Assembly (NCBI RefSeq): GCF_000577245.1
Contig: NZ_CBYO010000014.1
Location: 454,524 to 518,523 of the forward strand
DNA length: 64,000 nt
Source of the DNA: Paucisalibacillus algeriensis
GTDB taxonomy: Bacteria; Bacillota; Bacilli; Bacillales; Amphibacillaceae
Direction: 5' to 3'
The stretch's first letter is position 1; every line of letters begins with the position of its first letter. Below the pieces are notes generated by a model. It searched no databases. It was not told where the DNA came from and saw nothing but the letters and a program-made list of their open reading frames with translations. A program made the position numbers and the translations under genes. Positions 35,150 to 44,195 of the stretch are shown one piece after another.

Positions 35150-35945
35150 AACTTTGTGGTTCTAAGACATCTTTTTCTAAAATAACTATTTCTACTCTTC
35201 TATTTTTACTTCTGTTACTTGCATTATCGTTTGGAGCGAGTGGTTCTGTATCACTATAGCCACTGATTGTAAAACGTCTTTCATCTAAGCTATTCTCATT
35301 AACCAAAAACCTTACCACACTACTAGCTCTTGCACCGGATAACTCCCAGTTAGAAGGATATCTAAAACTCGACATAGGAACATCATCTGTATGTCCTTCT
35401 ACCTTTATATCATTATCGATTTGTGATAGTAGATTACCAACCTTAGTTAAAAACGGAAGTGCTGAAGGTAAAATTATGGCCTCTCCTGGATCGAATAATA
35501 TACTATCTTGTAAAACTAAAACAACTCCACGTTCTGAGCGATTTGCAGATACTACATTATTTAGTGCATTCTCATCCAAATAATTTTCTACTTCTTCCAT
35601 TAATTCATTAAGGGAGTCGTTTTCTTGATTTGATTCTGATTCAGCCCCAGCTTCATCTTCTTTTTCATCTGATACTGGCAACTCATATTCATTTGAATTT
35701 TGACCTTGTTTTTGTACACTAGTACTCTCCGTAGGGTTATCCATTGGTACAGGTGAAGGGAAAAAATCAAATATCATTCGATTACGAAAAGAATCAGAAA
35801 TAGCTTCAAATTTCACTGCATCTATTTGTGACATAGAGAATAACAAAATGAAAAAAACTAGAATCAATGTGACCATGTCGGAATAGGTTACCATCCATTT
35901 TGGAGCACCTTTATCAATTTTTTTTCTACTTTCTCTACGCTTCAT
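35148..35945 (-). CDS. motS: flagellar stator protein, MotS/MotB family
   Basis: 265 residues from the ATG at 35945, overlapping motP by 11 bp. Basic N-terminus, one membrane helix with the ion-carrying Asp23 (VTYSDMVTLILVFF). Then an acidic linker (about 70-125), and an OmpA/MotB peptidoglycan-binding domain with EGHTDDVP and SGARASSVVRF. It anchors the stator to the wall and conducts ions for flagellar rotation. Position next to ccpA matches the Na+-type MotPS of Bacillus; Na+ coupling is inferred from synteny. Confidence 0.94.
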   Translation of the reverse strand: MKRRESRKKIDKGAPKWMVTYSDMVTLILVFFILLFSMSQIDAVKFEAISDSFRNRMIFDFFPSPVPMDNPTESTSVQKQGQNSNEYELPVSDEKEDEAGAESESNQENDSLNELMEEVENYLDENALNNVVSANRSERGVVLVLQDSILFDPGEAIILPSALPFLTKVGNLLSQIDNDIKVEGHTDDVPMSSFRYPSNWELSGARASSVVRFLVNENSLDERRFTISGYSDTEPLAPNDNASNRSKNRRVEIVILEKDVLEPQS

Positions 35946-36759
35946 TTAGGCCCTCCCCCACGAATGAGGATTCATCTTCATGAGCTTCTTTTGACTTCGT
36001 ATTGTTCGAAAGAAATGCTCCTAATTTTTCTTCTAATATTCGTGGATTTTGACCAGATTGAACACCAATAACGCCCTCAATAATAATTTGTTTAATAAAT
36101 ACTTCTTCTTCTGTTTTATTTTCAAGTTTACTTGCCATCGGAGTGAATACTAAGTTAGCAAGAACTGTTCCATATAAAGTTGTGAGTAAAGCAACTGCCA
36201 TACTTGGACCTAGTGTCGCTGGATCTTGTAAGCTATTCAACATCAATACAAGACCTATTAATGTACCAATCATTCCCCAAGCTGGAGCATATTCGGCACA
36301 TTTTTCTAAAATCATTCTACCACGATAATGGCGTTCTTCCATCGCTGTGATCTCAGCGTTCATAATGTCATGTATTACTTCAGGTTCAATACCATCAACA
36401 GCAAGTAGAATCCCTTTTTTAATAAATGGTTCATCGACATCATCTAGATCATTTTCTAATGCTAAAATACCTTCTCTTCTTGCACGTTCAGAAAGTCGGA
36501 TAAAAAGATTAATTAGTTCAGGAAGCTGTCGGTCATTTTGGTTAAATGACTCCTTTAATACTTTTCCTGTTAATTTAATTTGTTGCATATTAAAGTTAAT
36601 AAGTAGTGAACCAATCATCCCACCTATTACAATAAGGATAGAGGTAAAGTCAAGAAAGGAAACAAAACCCTCAGTTCCACCACTAGAAAGTATTGCTCCC
36701 ATAATCATGATAAAACCTACAGTAATGCCGATAGGAGTTAATAAATCTCGTTTTCTCAT
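35935..36759 (-). CDS. motP: flagellar stator protein, MotP/MotA family
   Basis: 274 residues from the ATG at 36759 (GGGGAGAGAG); a start at 36774 is less well placed. Four membrane helices, with the large cytoplasmic loop (about 70-145, including RLSERARREGILALE) between the second and third, and AWGMIGTLIGLVLML in the third. It forms the MotP4MotS2 stator that couples ion flow to the rotor. It follows ccpA by 54 bp, as in B. subtilis ccpA-motPS, so it may be partly cotranscribed with ccpA. Confidence 0.95.
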   Translation of the reverse strand: MRKRDLLTPIGITVGFIMIMGAILSSGGTEGFVSFLDFTSILIVIGGMIGSLLINFNMQQIKLTGKVLKESFNQNDRQLPELINLFIRLSERARREGILALENDLDDVDEPFIKKGILLAVDGIEPEVIHDIMNAEITAMEERHYRGRMILEKCAEYAPAWGMIGTLIGLVLMLNSLQDPATLGPSMAVALLTTLYGTVLANLVFTPMASKLENKTEEEVFIKQIIIEGVIGVQSGQNPRILEEKLGAFLSNNTKSKEAHEDESSFVGEGLNEA

Positions 36760-36813
36760 ATTCTCTCTCCCCAAACTTCTGCTTCAAATTACATTATACT
36801 GTTTTTATCGACA

Positions 36814-37815
36814 TTATTTTAATTTTGTTGAATTTCTTTCTATAAGACGGTGTGGTAATACTACTTTTTTCTCTTCTACTTCTTCTTTATTCATATATTT
36901 AGTAAGTAAGCGCATAGCAACCGCACCGATATCATATGTTGGTTGAACAACCGTAGATAATGCTGGTCGAACCATTGTGGCTAATTTTGTATTATCAAAT
37001 CCAAATACTTCTATGTCATCTGGAACCTTATAGCCTAAATCCTGAGCACCATGGATAACACCAAGCGCAATCGCATCTGAAGCTGCAAAAACAGCAGTTG
37101 GTTTGTCTGATAAATTCATAAACTTCTCTACAGATTTCATTCCAGAATCATATGTGTAATCACCACTTACTATATAATCTTCTACGACTGGAAGATTAGC
37201 CTCTTTCAAAGCTCGCAAGTAACCTTGTTTTTTCAATTGGTTAATCGTATACTCTTCGTTTCCAAAGATAAATGCTACCTTTTTATTTCCCTTTTCAATT
37301 AAATAATTGGTTGCTTCATAAGCCGCTTCCTCATAGTCAATATTTACAGATGGGATTGATTCTGTTCCATCATATGTGGCTGCTAACACCACTGGTACGG
37401 AAGCAGTTGAGAACTGTTGAACATGTTCTTTCGAGATATTTCCACCCATAAATATAATACCGTCTACTTGTTTTTCCAACATCGTATTAATTAGTTGTAA
37501 CTCTTTATCCTTATTTTGATCAGAGTTACTCAATATGATATTGTACTTATACATCGTGGCAATATCTTCAATTCCTCTAGCTAATTCCGCAAAAAAGATA
37601 CTAGAGATATCAGGGATAATTGCTCCAACTGTGGTAGTCTTTTTACTAGCTAGTCCACGTGCAACCGCATTTGGACGATACCCTAACCTTTCAATCGTTG
37701 CTAATACCTTTTTTCTTGTTGTTGGCTTTACATTAGGGTTTCCGTTTACCACACGGGATACCGTTGCCATGGATACATTTGCTTCTCTTGCTACGTCGTA
37801 TATTGTTATTGTCAT
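36814..37815 (-). CDS. ccpA: catabolite control protein A
   Basis: 333 residues from the ATG at 37815 behind CTAGGAGG. LacI-type HTH at the start ([20 protein letters not shown] and a [10 protein letters not shown] hinge), then a periplasmic-binding-protein-like effector/HPr-Ser-P-binding core ([35 protein letters not shown]). It binds cre sites with HPr-Ser46-P to repress or activate carbon genes. The ald promoter in this window carries a candidate cre. Gene order aroA-ccpA-motPS is that of B. subtilis. Confidence 0.97.
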   Translation of the reverse strand: MTITIYDVAREANVSMATVSRVVNGNPNVKPTTRKKVLATIERLGYRPNAVARGLASKKTTTVGAIIPDISSIFFAELARGIEDIATMYKYNIILSNSDQNKDKELQLINTMLEKQVDGIIFMGGNISKEHVQQFSTASVPVVLAATYDGTESIPSVNIDYEEAAYEATNYLIEKGNKKVAFIFGNEEYTINQLKKQGYLRALKEANLPVVEDYIVSGDYTYDSGMKSVEKFMNLSDKPTAVFAASDAIALGVIHGAQDLGYKVPDDIEVFGFDNTKLATMVRPALSTVVQPTYDIGAVAMRLLTKYMNKEEVEEKKVVLPHRLIERNSTKLK

Positions 37816-37929
37816 AAAATAAACCTCCTAGTTCCGTACTAATAGACAAGTTTCTACTCATTATCATACTCTAGTGTGAAAAAAAACACAAAAAATATCT
37901 TATAAAATCTTCGGCCGATTACAAGCCTA

Positions 37930-38055
37930 GTTCGGGACATGATACTCATAGTCGGGCGCATGATCTGGGTGCTTGGGAGCATGGTCACCGGTATCAGGCA
38001 CAAGCTGCAGATTTTCTAGCGCATAATCCTTAGTTTCAGGAGCAAACACATAAAT
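37930..38055 (+). repeat. degenerate 21-bp tandem repeat, six units
   Basis: Units start at 37930, 37951, 37972, 37993, 38014 and 38035, each exactly 21 bases. Positions 9-14 of the units read CATGAT, CATGAT, CATGGT, CAAGCT, CATAAT and CAAACA, preceded by a TYNGGNG-like core. The block is more GC-rich than its flanks and fills the space between aroA and ccpA. It has a stop in the phase I checked and no start or ribosome site, so it is not coding. The same unit recurs at 63521. Confidence 0.75.
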
Positions 38056-38083
38056 CCCTCTGTTCTAAATAAACCTAAAAACT

Positions 38084-38110
38084 AAGGATTTGACTAGTTG
38101 TCAAACCCTT
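38084..38110 (-). terminator. aroA terminator overlapping its stop codon
   Basis: AAGGATTTGAC (38084-38094) pairs with GTCAAACCCTT (38100-38110) with one mismatch; TTTTTAGG tail on the minus strand. Confidence 0.7.
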
Positions 38111-39185
38111 AACTAATTGATGCATTGTATTTAGAAATTTCTTTTAAGAAGGTTTCAAACATTGGGATATCCATTTGTTGAGCAGAGTCAGACAATGCGA
38201 CCGCTGGGTCTGGATGAACCTCAGCCATTATACCATCAGCTCCAATAGCTAGGGCTGCCTTAGCCATTGGTATTAACAAATCTCTCCTACCCGTTGAATG
38301 AGTAACATCGACCATTACAGGTAAGTGAGTTTCTTGCTTTAATATTGGTACTGCTGAAATATCCAGTGTATTTCTTGTTGCTGTCTCATATGTGCGAATT
38401 CCACGTTCACAAAGAATGATTTTACCATTTCCTCGGGAAATAATATACTCCGCTGCATTTATAAACTCAGAAATAGTTGCCGATAAACCACGTTTCAATA
38501 GAACTGGTTTATCAACTTCTCCTGCTGCTTTCAGTAGTTCGAAATTCTGCATATTTCTAGCACCAATTTGGATGACATCCACATAATCTAATGCAATTTC
38601 AATATGTGCTGGATTTACTATCTCACTTATTACTGCTAAATCAAACTCATCGGCAACTCGCCTCAAGATTTGTAAGCCTTCAATTCCCAATCCTTGAAAA
38701 TCATAAGGCGAAGTTCTTGGCTTAAATGCTCCACCTCGAAAAAGCTTAATACCGTTCTTTTTCACGGCTTGAGCTACTTCCCGAACCTGTTCATAGCTTT
38801 CAACAGCACATGGCCCCATAACGAAATGAGTTTTTCCATCACCAACTTTTTCACCTTTAACATCAATCACTGTGTTTTCAGGTTGTCGTTTACGGGATAC
38901 TAATAATTCTTTACGGTGATCGTCCTCTATTAACTCAAGCCCAGCCTTGAACATTTCTTTAAAGATATGTTCAATGGTTGAATTATCAAACGGACCATTA
39001 TTATGTTGAATTAATTGATCTAGCATTTCACGCTCTCTAACTGGATCAAATCGCTTTATACCTTGTTTGTTTTTTATTTGACCAATTTGTTTCACAATAG
39101 CTGCTCGTAGGTTCACAAGTTCAAGTATTTGTAAATTAACATCGTCTAATCTATTTCGTAATTCGTCTAAATTGTTATTCATCAT
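38109..39185 (-). CDS. aroA: chorismate mutase / DAHP synthase (AroA, AroG type)
   Basis: 358 residues, ATG at 39185 behind CAGGAGG (a second ATG at 39182). The N-terminal AroQ-type chorismate mutase domain (about 1-90: [23 protein letters not shown]) regulates the C-terminal type I-beta DAHP synthase barrel. The barrel has [43 protein letters not shown] and [12 protein letters not shown]. It catalyses PEP plus erythrose 4-phosphate to DAHP, the first shikimate step, inhibited by prephenate/chorismate through the mutase domain. The fused form is typical for Bacillus. Confidence 0.97.
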   Translation of the reverse strand: MMNNNLDELRNRLDDVNLQILELVNLRAAIVKQIGQIKNKQGIKRFDPVREREMLDQLIQHNNGPFDNSTIEHIFKEMFKAGLELIEDDHRKELLVSRKRQPENTVIDVKGEKVGDGKTHFVMGPCAVESYEQVREVAQAVKKNGIKLFRGGAFKPRTSPYDFQGLGIEGLQILRRVADEFDLAVISEIVNPAHIEIALDYVDVIQIGARNMQNFELLKAAGEVDKPVLLKRGLSATISEFINAAEYIISRGNGKIILCERGIRTYETATRNTLDISAVPILKQETHLPVMVDVTHSTGRRDLLIPMAKAALAIGADGIMAEVHPDPAVALSDSAQQMDIPMFETFLKEISKYNASIS

Positions 39186-39364
39186 TTAATAGCCTCCTGA
39201 AAGGAAAAACTGCAAGAATTTCTACATAATGTGACATCATTATAGCTAATAATTTTCCCTTTGTCATCTTACAGTTTATAATAAAAATAAAGATTTACGG
39301 GAAATTATGCTCATACAAATAGAGATTATTTTGGATACCTTTTACTATTAGGGGGATTTACATA

Positions 39365-41497
39365 ATGAAGGACAATTATATATTTGCATTAGATATCGGA
39401 ACCCGGTCTGTGACAGGGGTTATTTTACAAAAGTTCGAATCAAAATATACATTAGTTGATTATTGCGTAAGAGAACATCGAGTCAGGTCCATGGTAGATG
39501 GCCAAATACATCATGTAGAAGAAGTTGCTGAGGTTATTAAAGAAGTCAAAGAAATGCTAGAAGCTAACCATGGTCCACTACATAAAGTATGTGTTGCCGC
39601 TGCAGGAAGATCATTAAAAACGATTACTTCATCAGCGACATTCGAACTCAATCAAAAACCAGTTACAGACCACGAAACCATTAAGCATTTAGAATTAAGT
39701 GCTGTGCATGCTGCACAACTCAAGATAGTTTCTGATGACATGGACCAGAACTTTTCGAACTATTACTGTGTTGGGTATTCTGTACTTCATTATAAAATCG
39801 ACGAAGATCTAATTGGCTCATTAATTGATCAGAGTGGCCAATTTGCCTCAGTTGAAATTATTGCTACCTTTTTACCCAAAGTAGTTGTGGAATCCCTAAT
39901 CTCAGCATTAACCCGTGCAAATTTAGAAATGGATGCTTTAACATTAGAACCGATTGCGGCTATACAAGTACTTATTCCGGAATCCATGAGACGTCTAAAC
40001 GTCGCCCTTGTAGACATAGGCGCTGGGACGAGTGATATTGCACTTACCAACTCAGGAACAGTCGTTGCATATGGGATGGTGCCTATTGCTGGTGATGAAA
40101 TAACGGAAGCAGTAAGTGATCATTATTTGCTAGATTTCCCATTAGCTGAGAAAACAAAACTAGAAATAGTGAAGAATAGGCAGTCAACTGTTCAAGATAT
40201 ATTAGGATTTGAATCTACCATTACCTATGAGGATTTAGTAAACGATATCGGTGAAAGCATTGATAAATTAACAAACTCTATTGCCGAGGAAATACTACAA
40301 TTAAACGGAACACAACCTAAAGCAGTCATGCTCATCGGTGGTGGCAGTCAAACACCCGATTTCACAGCAAGATTAGCTAATAAATTACAACTGCCATCCA
40401 ATCGTGTTGCAATTCGCGATATCGAGGCAATCCAAATTCTGAATCAAACAGATAATCTACCAAATGGCCCTGATTTTGTAACACCAATCGGTATTGCTAT
40501 TGCAGCTAAACAAAATCCAATTCATTATATCTCCATAAAAGTTAATGAAAAAATAATTCGGATGTTTGAAATGAAACAGCTCACAATTGGTGATTGCCTT
40601 GTACAAGCTGGAATAGAAATAAATAAATTATACGGAAAACCAGGTATTGCGTCTATTATTACAGTAAACGGTAAATCAATAACCTTACCAGGTGAACTTG
40701 GTCAAGCTCCAGCAATTCTATTGAACAAGGAAGAAGCAACCGTTGATACAATTGTTCAAAATGGAGTTGAAATTGAAATAAAAAAAGGTTTGGATGGATT
40801 GCAGCCAAAAGTCACACTTTTAGAACTTCTTGGAGATGTTCCTCCCATTCAAATTCGCTTTAATCAGCAAGCTTATGAAATAAAGTCAACATATTATGTA
40901 AATAACATGATAAAGGATCAGAATTATCTCATTCAGGACCATGATATCATTGAAGTACGCACACCAAAAACAGTTAGAGATTTCTTTACCTTTGTCAGCT
41001 CGGAAAAGCAGCCTGATCATAATGAATTTGAAGTATTCGTTAACCAGCACAGAGTAAAATTAGGCTTAGCTGAAACTCAGATTGTTATAAATAATAAGCC
41101 AGTATCATTAGATTATAAATTAAGACAACATGATCATTTACAAGTAATTCCGAAAAACATTCCCACTGTCGAGTTGTTATTAAAACAGTTAAATAAAGAC
41201 TATCATCACCACATACGAGTAACATTTAATCACGAAACTATCATCATGAAACAACCGCAACTCATTGTTAAAAAAGGTGACACCGTATTAACTGAAGAAG
41301 ACAGTATTTATCCGAATGACAGGTTATCAATAGAGGATAAAGTATTGGAACCTTTCATATTTCAAGATGTTTTCCGCTATATTGAACTTGATTTAACAAA
41401 TGCAAGTGGTAACTTCACCGTGATGAAAAATAATCAACCCACTACCTTTTATGAGCAGGTATCTGAAGGCGATAACTTAGCTATTATTTGGGATTAG
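39365..41497 (+). CDS. FtsA/PilM-like actin-fold protein with repeated C-terminal modules
   Basis: 710 residues from the ATG at 39365 behind AGGGGGAT. Residues 1-375 are actin-like of the FtsA/PilM type: FALDIGTRSVTGVIL (phosphate 1), LVDIGAGTSDIAL (phosphate 2) and MLIGGGSQTPDF (adenosine). Both FtsA and PilM are near 400 residues; this one adds about 330. The extra part reads as about five modules near 385-475, 482-532, 535-598, 601-658 and 661-710. Each has a V-x-(F/V)-N strand and ends in a D-x-(I/L)-x-(I/V) pattern (DHDIIEV, QHDHLQV, PNDRLSI, GDNLAII), like beta-grasp domains. Annotated as an FtsA-domain protein in relatives, to my recollection. Role unknown; envelope or pilus scaffold inferred. 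Confidence 0.8.
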   Translation: MKDNYIFALDIGTRSVTGVILQKFESKYTLVDYCVREHRVRSMVDGQIHHVEEVAEVIKEVKEMLEANHGPLHKVCVAAAGRSLKTITSSATFELNQKPVTDHETIKHLELSAVHAAQLKIVSDDMDQNFSNYYCVGYSVLHYKIDEDLIGSLIDQSGQFASVEIIATFLPKVVVESLISALTRANLEMDALTLEPIAAIQVLIPESMRRLNVALVDIGAGTSDIALTNSGTVVAYGMVPIAGDEITEAVSDHYLLDFPLAEKTKLEIVKNRQSTVQDILGFESTITYEDLVNDIGESIDKLTNSIAEEILQLNGTQPKAVMLIGGGSQTPDFTARLANKLQLPSNRVAIRDIEAIQILNQTDNLPNGPDFVTPIGIAIAAKQNPIHYISIKVNEKIIRMFEMKQLTIGDCLVQAGIEINKLYGKPGIASIITVNGKSITLPGELGQAPAILLNKEEATVDTIVQNGVEIEIKKGLDGLQPKVTLLELLGDVPPIQIRFNQQAYEIKSTYYVNNMIKDQNYLIQDHDIIEVRTPKTVRDFFTFVSSEKQPDHNEFEVFVNQHRVKLGLAETQIVINNKPVSLDYKLRQHDHLQVIPKNIPTVELLLKQLNKDYHHHIRVTFNHETIIMKQPQLIVKKGDTVLTEEDSIYPNDRLSIEDKVLEPFIFQDVFRYIELDLTNASGNFTVMKNNQPTTFYEQVSEGDNLAIIWD

Positions 41498-41548
41498 CTC
41501 TAATGACAGAACTGGAAACACTTTATACCAAAAATTAATCTCTACACA

Positions 41549-41592
41549 AAAAGGATGTCGTAAGTGAATACTCACCTTACGACATCCTTTTC
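41549..41592. terminator. bidirectional terminator between the actin-like gene and ytxH
   Basis: AAAAGGATGTCGTAAG pairs with CTTACGACATCCTTTT (outer arms), inner TGA/TCA; A and T runs outside. Serves both convergent genes. Confidence 0.92.
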
Positions 41593-41611
41593 ATTATTTT
41601 TTTCTTCAGTG

Positions 41612-41983
41612 TCAGTTTCTTGTAACTTCTTCCGCAGTTATATCCTCTGCATTTCCATCTTTATTTCTCATTTCTTGAATTTTAGATTGAACATTAGATG
41701 TAACTTCTTGTGTCTTATGTTTAAGTTCAGAGCCTTTTTCTGTTGCAAACTCTTTCCACTCTTGGCCTTTTGCCTGGGCAATATCTTTCCATTCAAGTCC
41801 TTTTGTTTGTGCGATATCCTTCCACTCTGTTGCACGGTCACGTACTTGGACAGCTCCCTGATTAATATCCCCTCTTAATTCTTTACCAGACTTTGGAGCA
41901 AATAATAATGCCAAGCTAGCACCTACTGCAGCACCTATGACTGTACCTACGATAAAATCTCTACCGTTATTATTTTCTGCCAT
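41612..41983 (-). CDS. ytxH: YtxH-like stress protein with 11-residue repeats
   Basis: 123 residues. An N-terminal hydrophobic helix with glycines (FIVGTVIGAAVGASLALLFAP, then KSGKELR) is the YtxH signature. From residue 52, three tandem 11-residue units follow (TEWKDIAQTKG, LEWKDIAQAKG, QEWKEFATEKG) with a fourth weaker one. Such 11-mers form amphipathic helices as in LEA proteins and apolipoproteins. It is downstream of ytxG. The B. subtilis ytxGHJ operon is under SigB and SigH; a SigB-like promoter is visible upstream of ytxG. ytxJ is not present here. Confidence 0.88.
   Translation of the reverse strand: MAENNNGRDFIVGTVIGAAVGASLALLFAPKSGKELRGDINQGAVQVRDRATEWKDIAQTKGLEWKDIAQAKGQEWKEFATEKGSELKHKTQEVTSNVQSKIQEMRNKDGNAEDITAEEVTRN
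41732..41830 (-). repeat. 33-bp coding tandem repeat (three units) inside ytxH
   Basis: Three consecutive 33-bp units encode the EWKDIAQ-type 11-mers; the first two units are nearly identical at DNA level, suggesting recent duplication. Confidence 0.85.
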
Positions 41984-41997
41984 GTTGGTTCCTCCTT

Positions 41998-42399
41998 TTA
42001 TTTTCTCTTTTTTAAAAAATCAAATAGTGCAGCTCCCCATGTAACTGCTTGTGAAGCCTTATCTTGATTTTCTGAGGCTGCCCTAGAAACACTAGATGAA
42101 AATTGTTTTAATGATTGATTAAAGTCTTGAACTGTTTCACCAATTCCTTTAACACCATCAAATAAACCATCTAATTTAGCTGTTTTTTTATTTACATCAT
42201 CAGCAAGGGCATTTGTCTTGTGTAGTAACTCCGTTGTTTCTGTTGTAATTCCTTGCATTTGCTTTTCTAGGCTCTCCAATGTATTCGCAACATTGTTAAG
42301 TGTTCGGGTTGAAGCCTTTAATGTTTTTGCTAAGTAAATTACTAGCACTGCAAAAGCAACGGCAGCAATTATTGCAGCAAGATAGAGTAAGATTTCCAT
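41998..42399 (-). CDS. ytxG: DUF948 membrane protein (YtxG)
   Basis: 133 residues if started at the ATG 42399 (MEILLYLAAIIAAVAF); an ATG at 42411 sits directly on AAAGGA, so the start is uncertain by four residues. One N-terminal membrane helix, then a long amphipathic/coiled-coil stretch (NNVANTLESLEKQMQGITTETTELL) typical of DUF948. In B. subtilis ytxG is the first gene of a general-stress operon with ytxH. Here it lies 14 bp upstream of ytxH, with a SigB-like promoter. Confidence 0.87.
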   Translation of the reverse strand: MEILLYLAAIIAAVAFAVLVIYLAKTLKASTRTLNNVANTLESLEKQMQGITTETTELLHKTNALADDVNKKTAKLDGLFDGVKGIGETVQDFNQSLKQFSSSVSRAASENQDKASQAVTWGAALFDFLKKRK

Positions 42400-42462
42400 A
42401 GCAGTAATCATTCCTTTCTTTCTAAGTGAGTTTGCCAAAATGCAAGTGCTTGTACAATTCAT

Positions 42463-42488
42463 GTTCCCTTTTATTTCGACAAATAAAC
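42463..42488 (-). promoter_or_regulatory. candidate SigB promoter of ytxGH
   Basis: Minus strand GTTTAT (42488-42483), 14 bases, GGGAAC (42468-42463), against the SigB consensus GTTTAA, 13-15 bases, GGGWAW. Position about 65 bp upstream of the start agrees with known SigB control of the orthologous operon. Confidence 0.55.
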
Positions 42489-42683
42489 ATAAGTTATCGT
42501 AGACACATTCTTTATTAGTATATCTCCATTATAGGCTTTTCTATCATAAAATTCGAATGTTATGTAGTATTTTTTTCCAAGTAACAAAATTCATTCCTAA
42601 CAAAAGATGGCATTCACGTTGAATAGGTAATGTAGAAATACCACTATGCATGCTGGGGTGATTAAAAAAATTCCCCTTCTGCT

Positions 42684-42719
42684 AAAAAAGCCTGTTACTT
42701 TTATGGTAACAGACTTTTT
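42684..42719 (-). terminator. murC terminator
   Basis: CTGTTAC (42692-42698) pairs with GTAACAG (42706-42712), flanked by A-run and T-run. Confidence 0.82.
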
Positions 42720-42731
42720 ATAGATATATTG

Positions 42732-44033
42732 TTAAATACTATGAAGAATTTCTTCATAGGCTTTTTGGAACTTCTGGATATCTCCAGCTCCCATAAAGAT
42801 TAATACACTATTTTCATATTTCTTTAATTCTTCAATTCCTTCTAATTCTAGAACAGAACTATTAGGAATCAGCTTTTGTAAATCCTGAATGGTTAATTGC
42901 CCACTATCTTCCCTAGCAGACCCGAAAATCTCACATAAGTACACAGAATCTGCTGGACTTAAACTATCTGCAAATTCTTGCAAAAATGTTTTTGTCCGGG
43001 TAAATGTATGTGGTTGAAAAATAGCGATTACTTCTTTATTTGGATATTTCTTTCTTGCAGATTCAATTGTTGCTGTAATTTCTCTTGGATGATGCGCATA
43101 ATCGTCGATAATGATTTGATCATTTATTTTCTTTTCTGTAAAACGACGTTTAACACCTTTAAATGTATCCAGGTTTTTTATTGCATCTGCTTCCATACCT
43201 TCATATTGACATATTGCAATAACGGATAATGCATTTAACACATGATGGTTTCCATACATTGGAATGATGAATGTATCGTAATAGGTGTTACGAACAAATA
43301 CATCAAACTCTGTACCATGCTCCGTTTCTCTCACATTTTGTGCTTGAAAATCATTTGACGGTAAGAATCCGTAATAAACGACTGGAACCTTTGCCTGAAT
43401 TTGTTGTAGCTTCTCATCATCACCACATGCAATTATACCTTTTTTAACTCTTTCTGCCATTGATTGGAATGCATCAAAGACATCGTTTATACTTGAAAAA
43501 TAATCTGGATGGTCGAAATCAATATTGGTCATGATCGCATAATCTGGCTCATAACTCAAGAAATGCCTTCGGTACTCACATGCTTCAAACACAAAATAAT
43601 TACTATCAACATGCCCTTTACCTGTCCCATCCCCAATTAAGTAGGAGATTGGATAAACAGAATTTAATACATGAGCAAGTAAACCCGTGGTGGACGTTTT
43701 ACCATGTGCCCCAGTTACAGCAATACTAGTGTACTGTTTTAACCACTCTCCAAGGAATTCATGATAACGATAAAATGGTAGTCCCTTACTTTTTGCTTCT
43801 TGGATTTCTACATGCTCATCAGAAAAAGCATTTCCTGCAATAATAGTTAAATCATCTGATATATTTTCTTTTGCGAACGGAAGAATCGGTATGTTTTTCG
43901 ATTCAAGAGCCTCCTGGGTAAAAAATCTTTTTTCTACGTCAGAGCCTTGCACATTTTCTCCAGAATCATGAAGAATTTGTGCTAGTGCACTCATACCAGT
44001 ACCCTTAATACCAATAAAATGGTAAGTTGTCAT
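42732..44033 (-). CDS. murC: UDP-N-acetylmuramate-L-alanine ligase
   Basis: 433 residues from the ATG at 44033 behind TTGGAGG. Mur ligase motifs: N-terminal [14 protein letters not shown]-binding loop, ATP-binding [29 protein letters not shown] and a C-terminal FQPHTFTRT. It adds L-alanine to UDP-MurNAc in the cytoplasmic branch of peptidoglycan synthesis. The ytxG-murC-sftA neighbourhood is as in B. subtilis, except for an inserted nicotinate phosphoribosyltransferase gene. Confidence 0.98.
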   Translation of the reverse strand: MTTYHFIGIKGTGMSALAQILHDSGENVQGSDVEKRFFTQEALESKNIPILPFAKENISDDLTIIAGNAFSDEHVEIQEAKSKGLPFYRYHEFLGEWLKQYTSIAVTGAHGKTSTTGLLAHVLNSVYPISYLIGDGTGKGHVDSNYFVFEACEYRRHFLSYEPDYAIMTNIDFDHPDYFSSINDVFDAFQSMAERVKKGIIACGDDEKLQQIQAKVPVVYYGFLPSNDFQAQNVRETEHGTEFDVFVRNTYYDTFIIPMYGNHHVLNALSVIAICQYEGMEADAIKNLDTFKGVKRRFTEKKINDQIIIDDYAHHPREITATIESARKKYPNKEVIAIFQPHTFTRTKTFLQEFADSLSPADSVYLCEIFGSAREDSGQLTIQDLQKLIPNSSVLELEGIEELKKYENSVLIFMGAGDIQKFQKAYEEILHSI

Positions 44034-44195
44034 AAAAAAGAACCTCCAACTATATGTGTAAGAAAACACTTCGGTGTGCTTTCTATTCTAACATCAGCAT
44101 AAAGCGGATACTAACTAAACTAAGATTAATAACATTAAGTAATTATAACAAAACTTATTTCGTATTAAAATAGTAATTTGGTTGTGTCCTAATTA

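Noticed and set aside
36347..36946. 199-residue plus-strand ORF
   Set aside because: Shadow of motP and of the end of ccpA, in the opposite frame.
37930..38055. CRISPR array
   Set aside because: Units are contiguous 21-mers with no conserved repeat/unique spacer pattern and no cas genes nearby.
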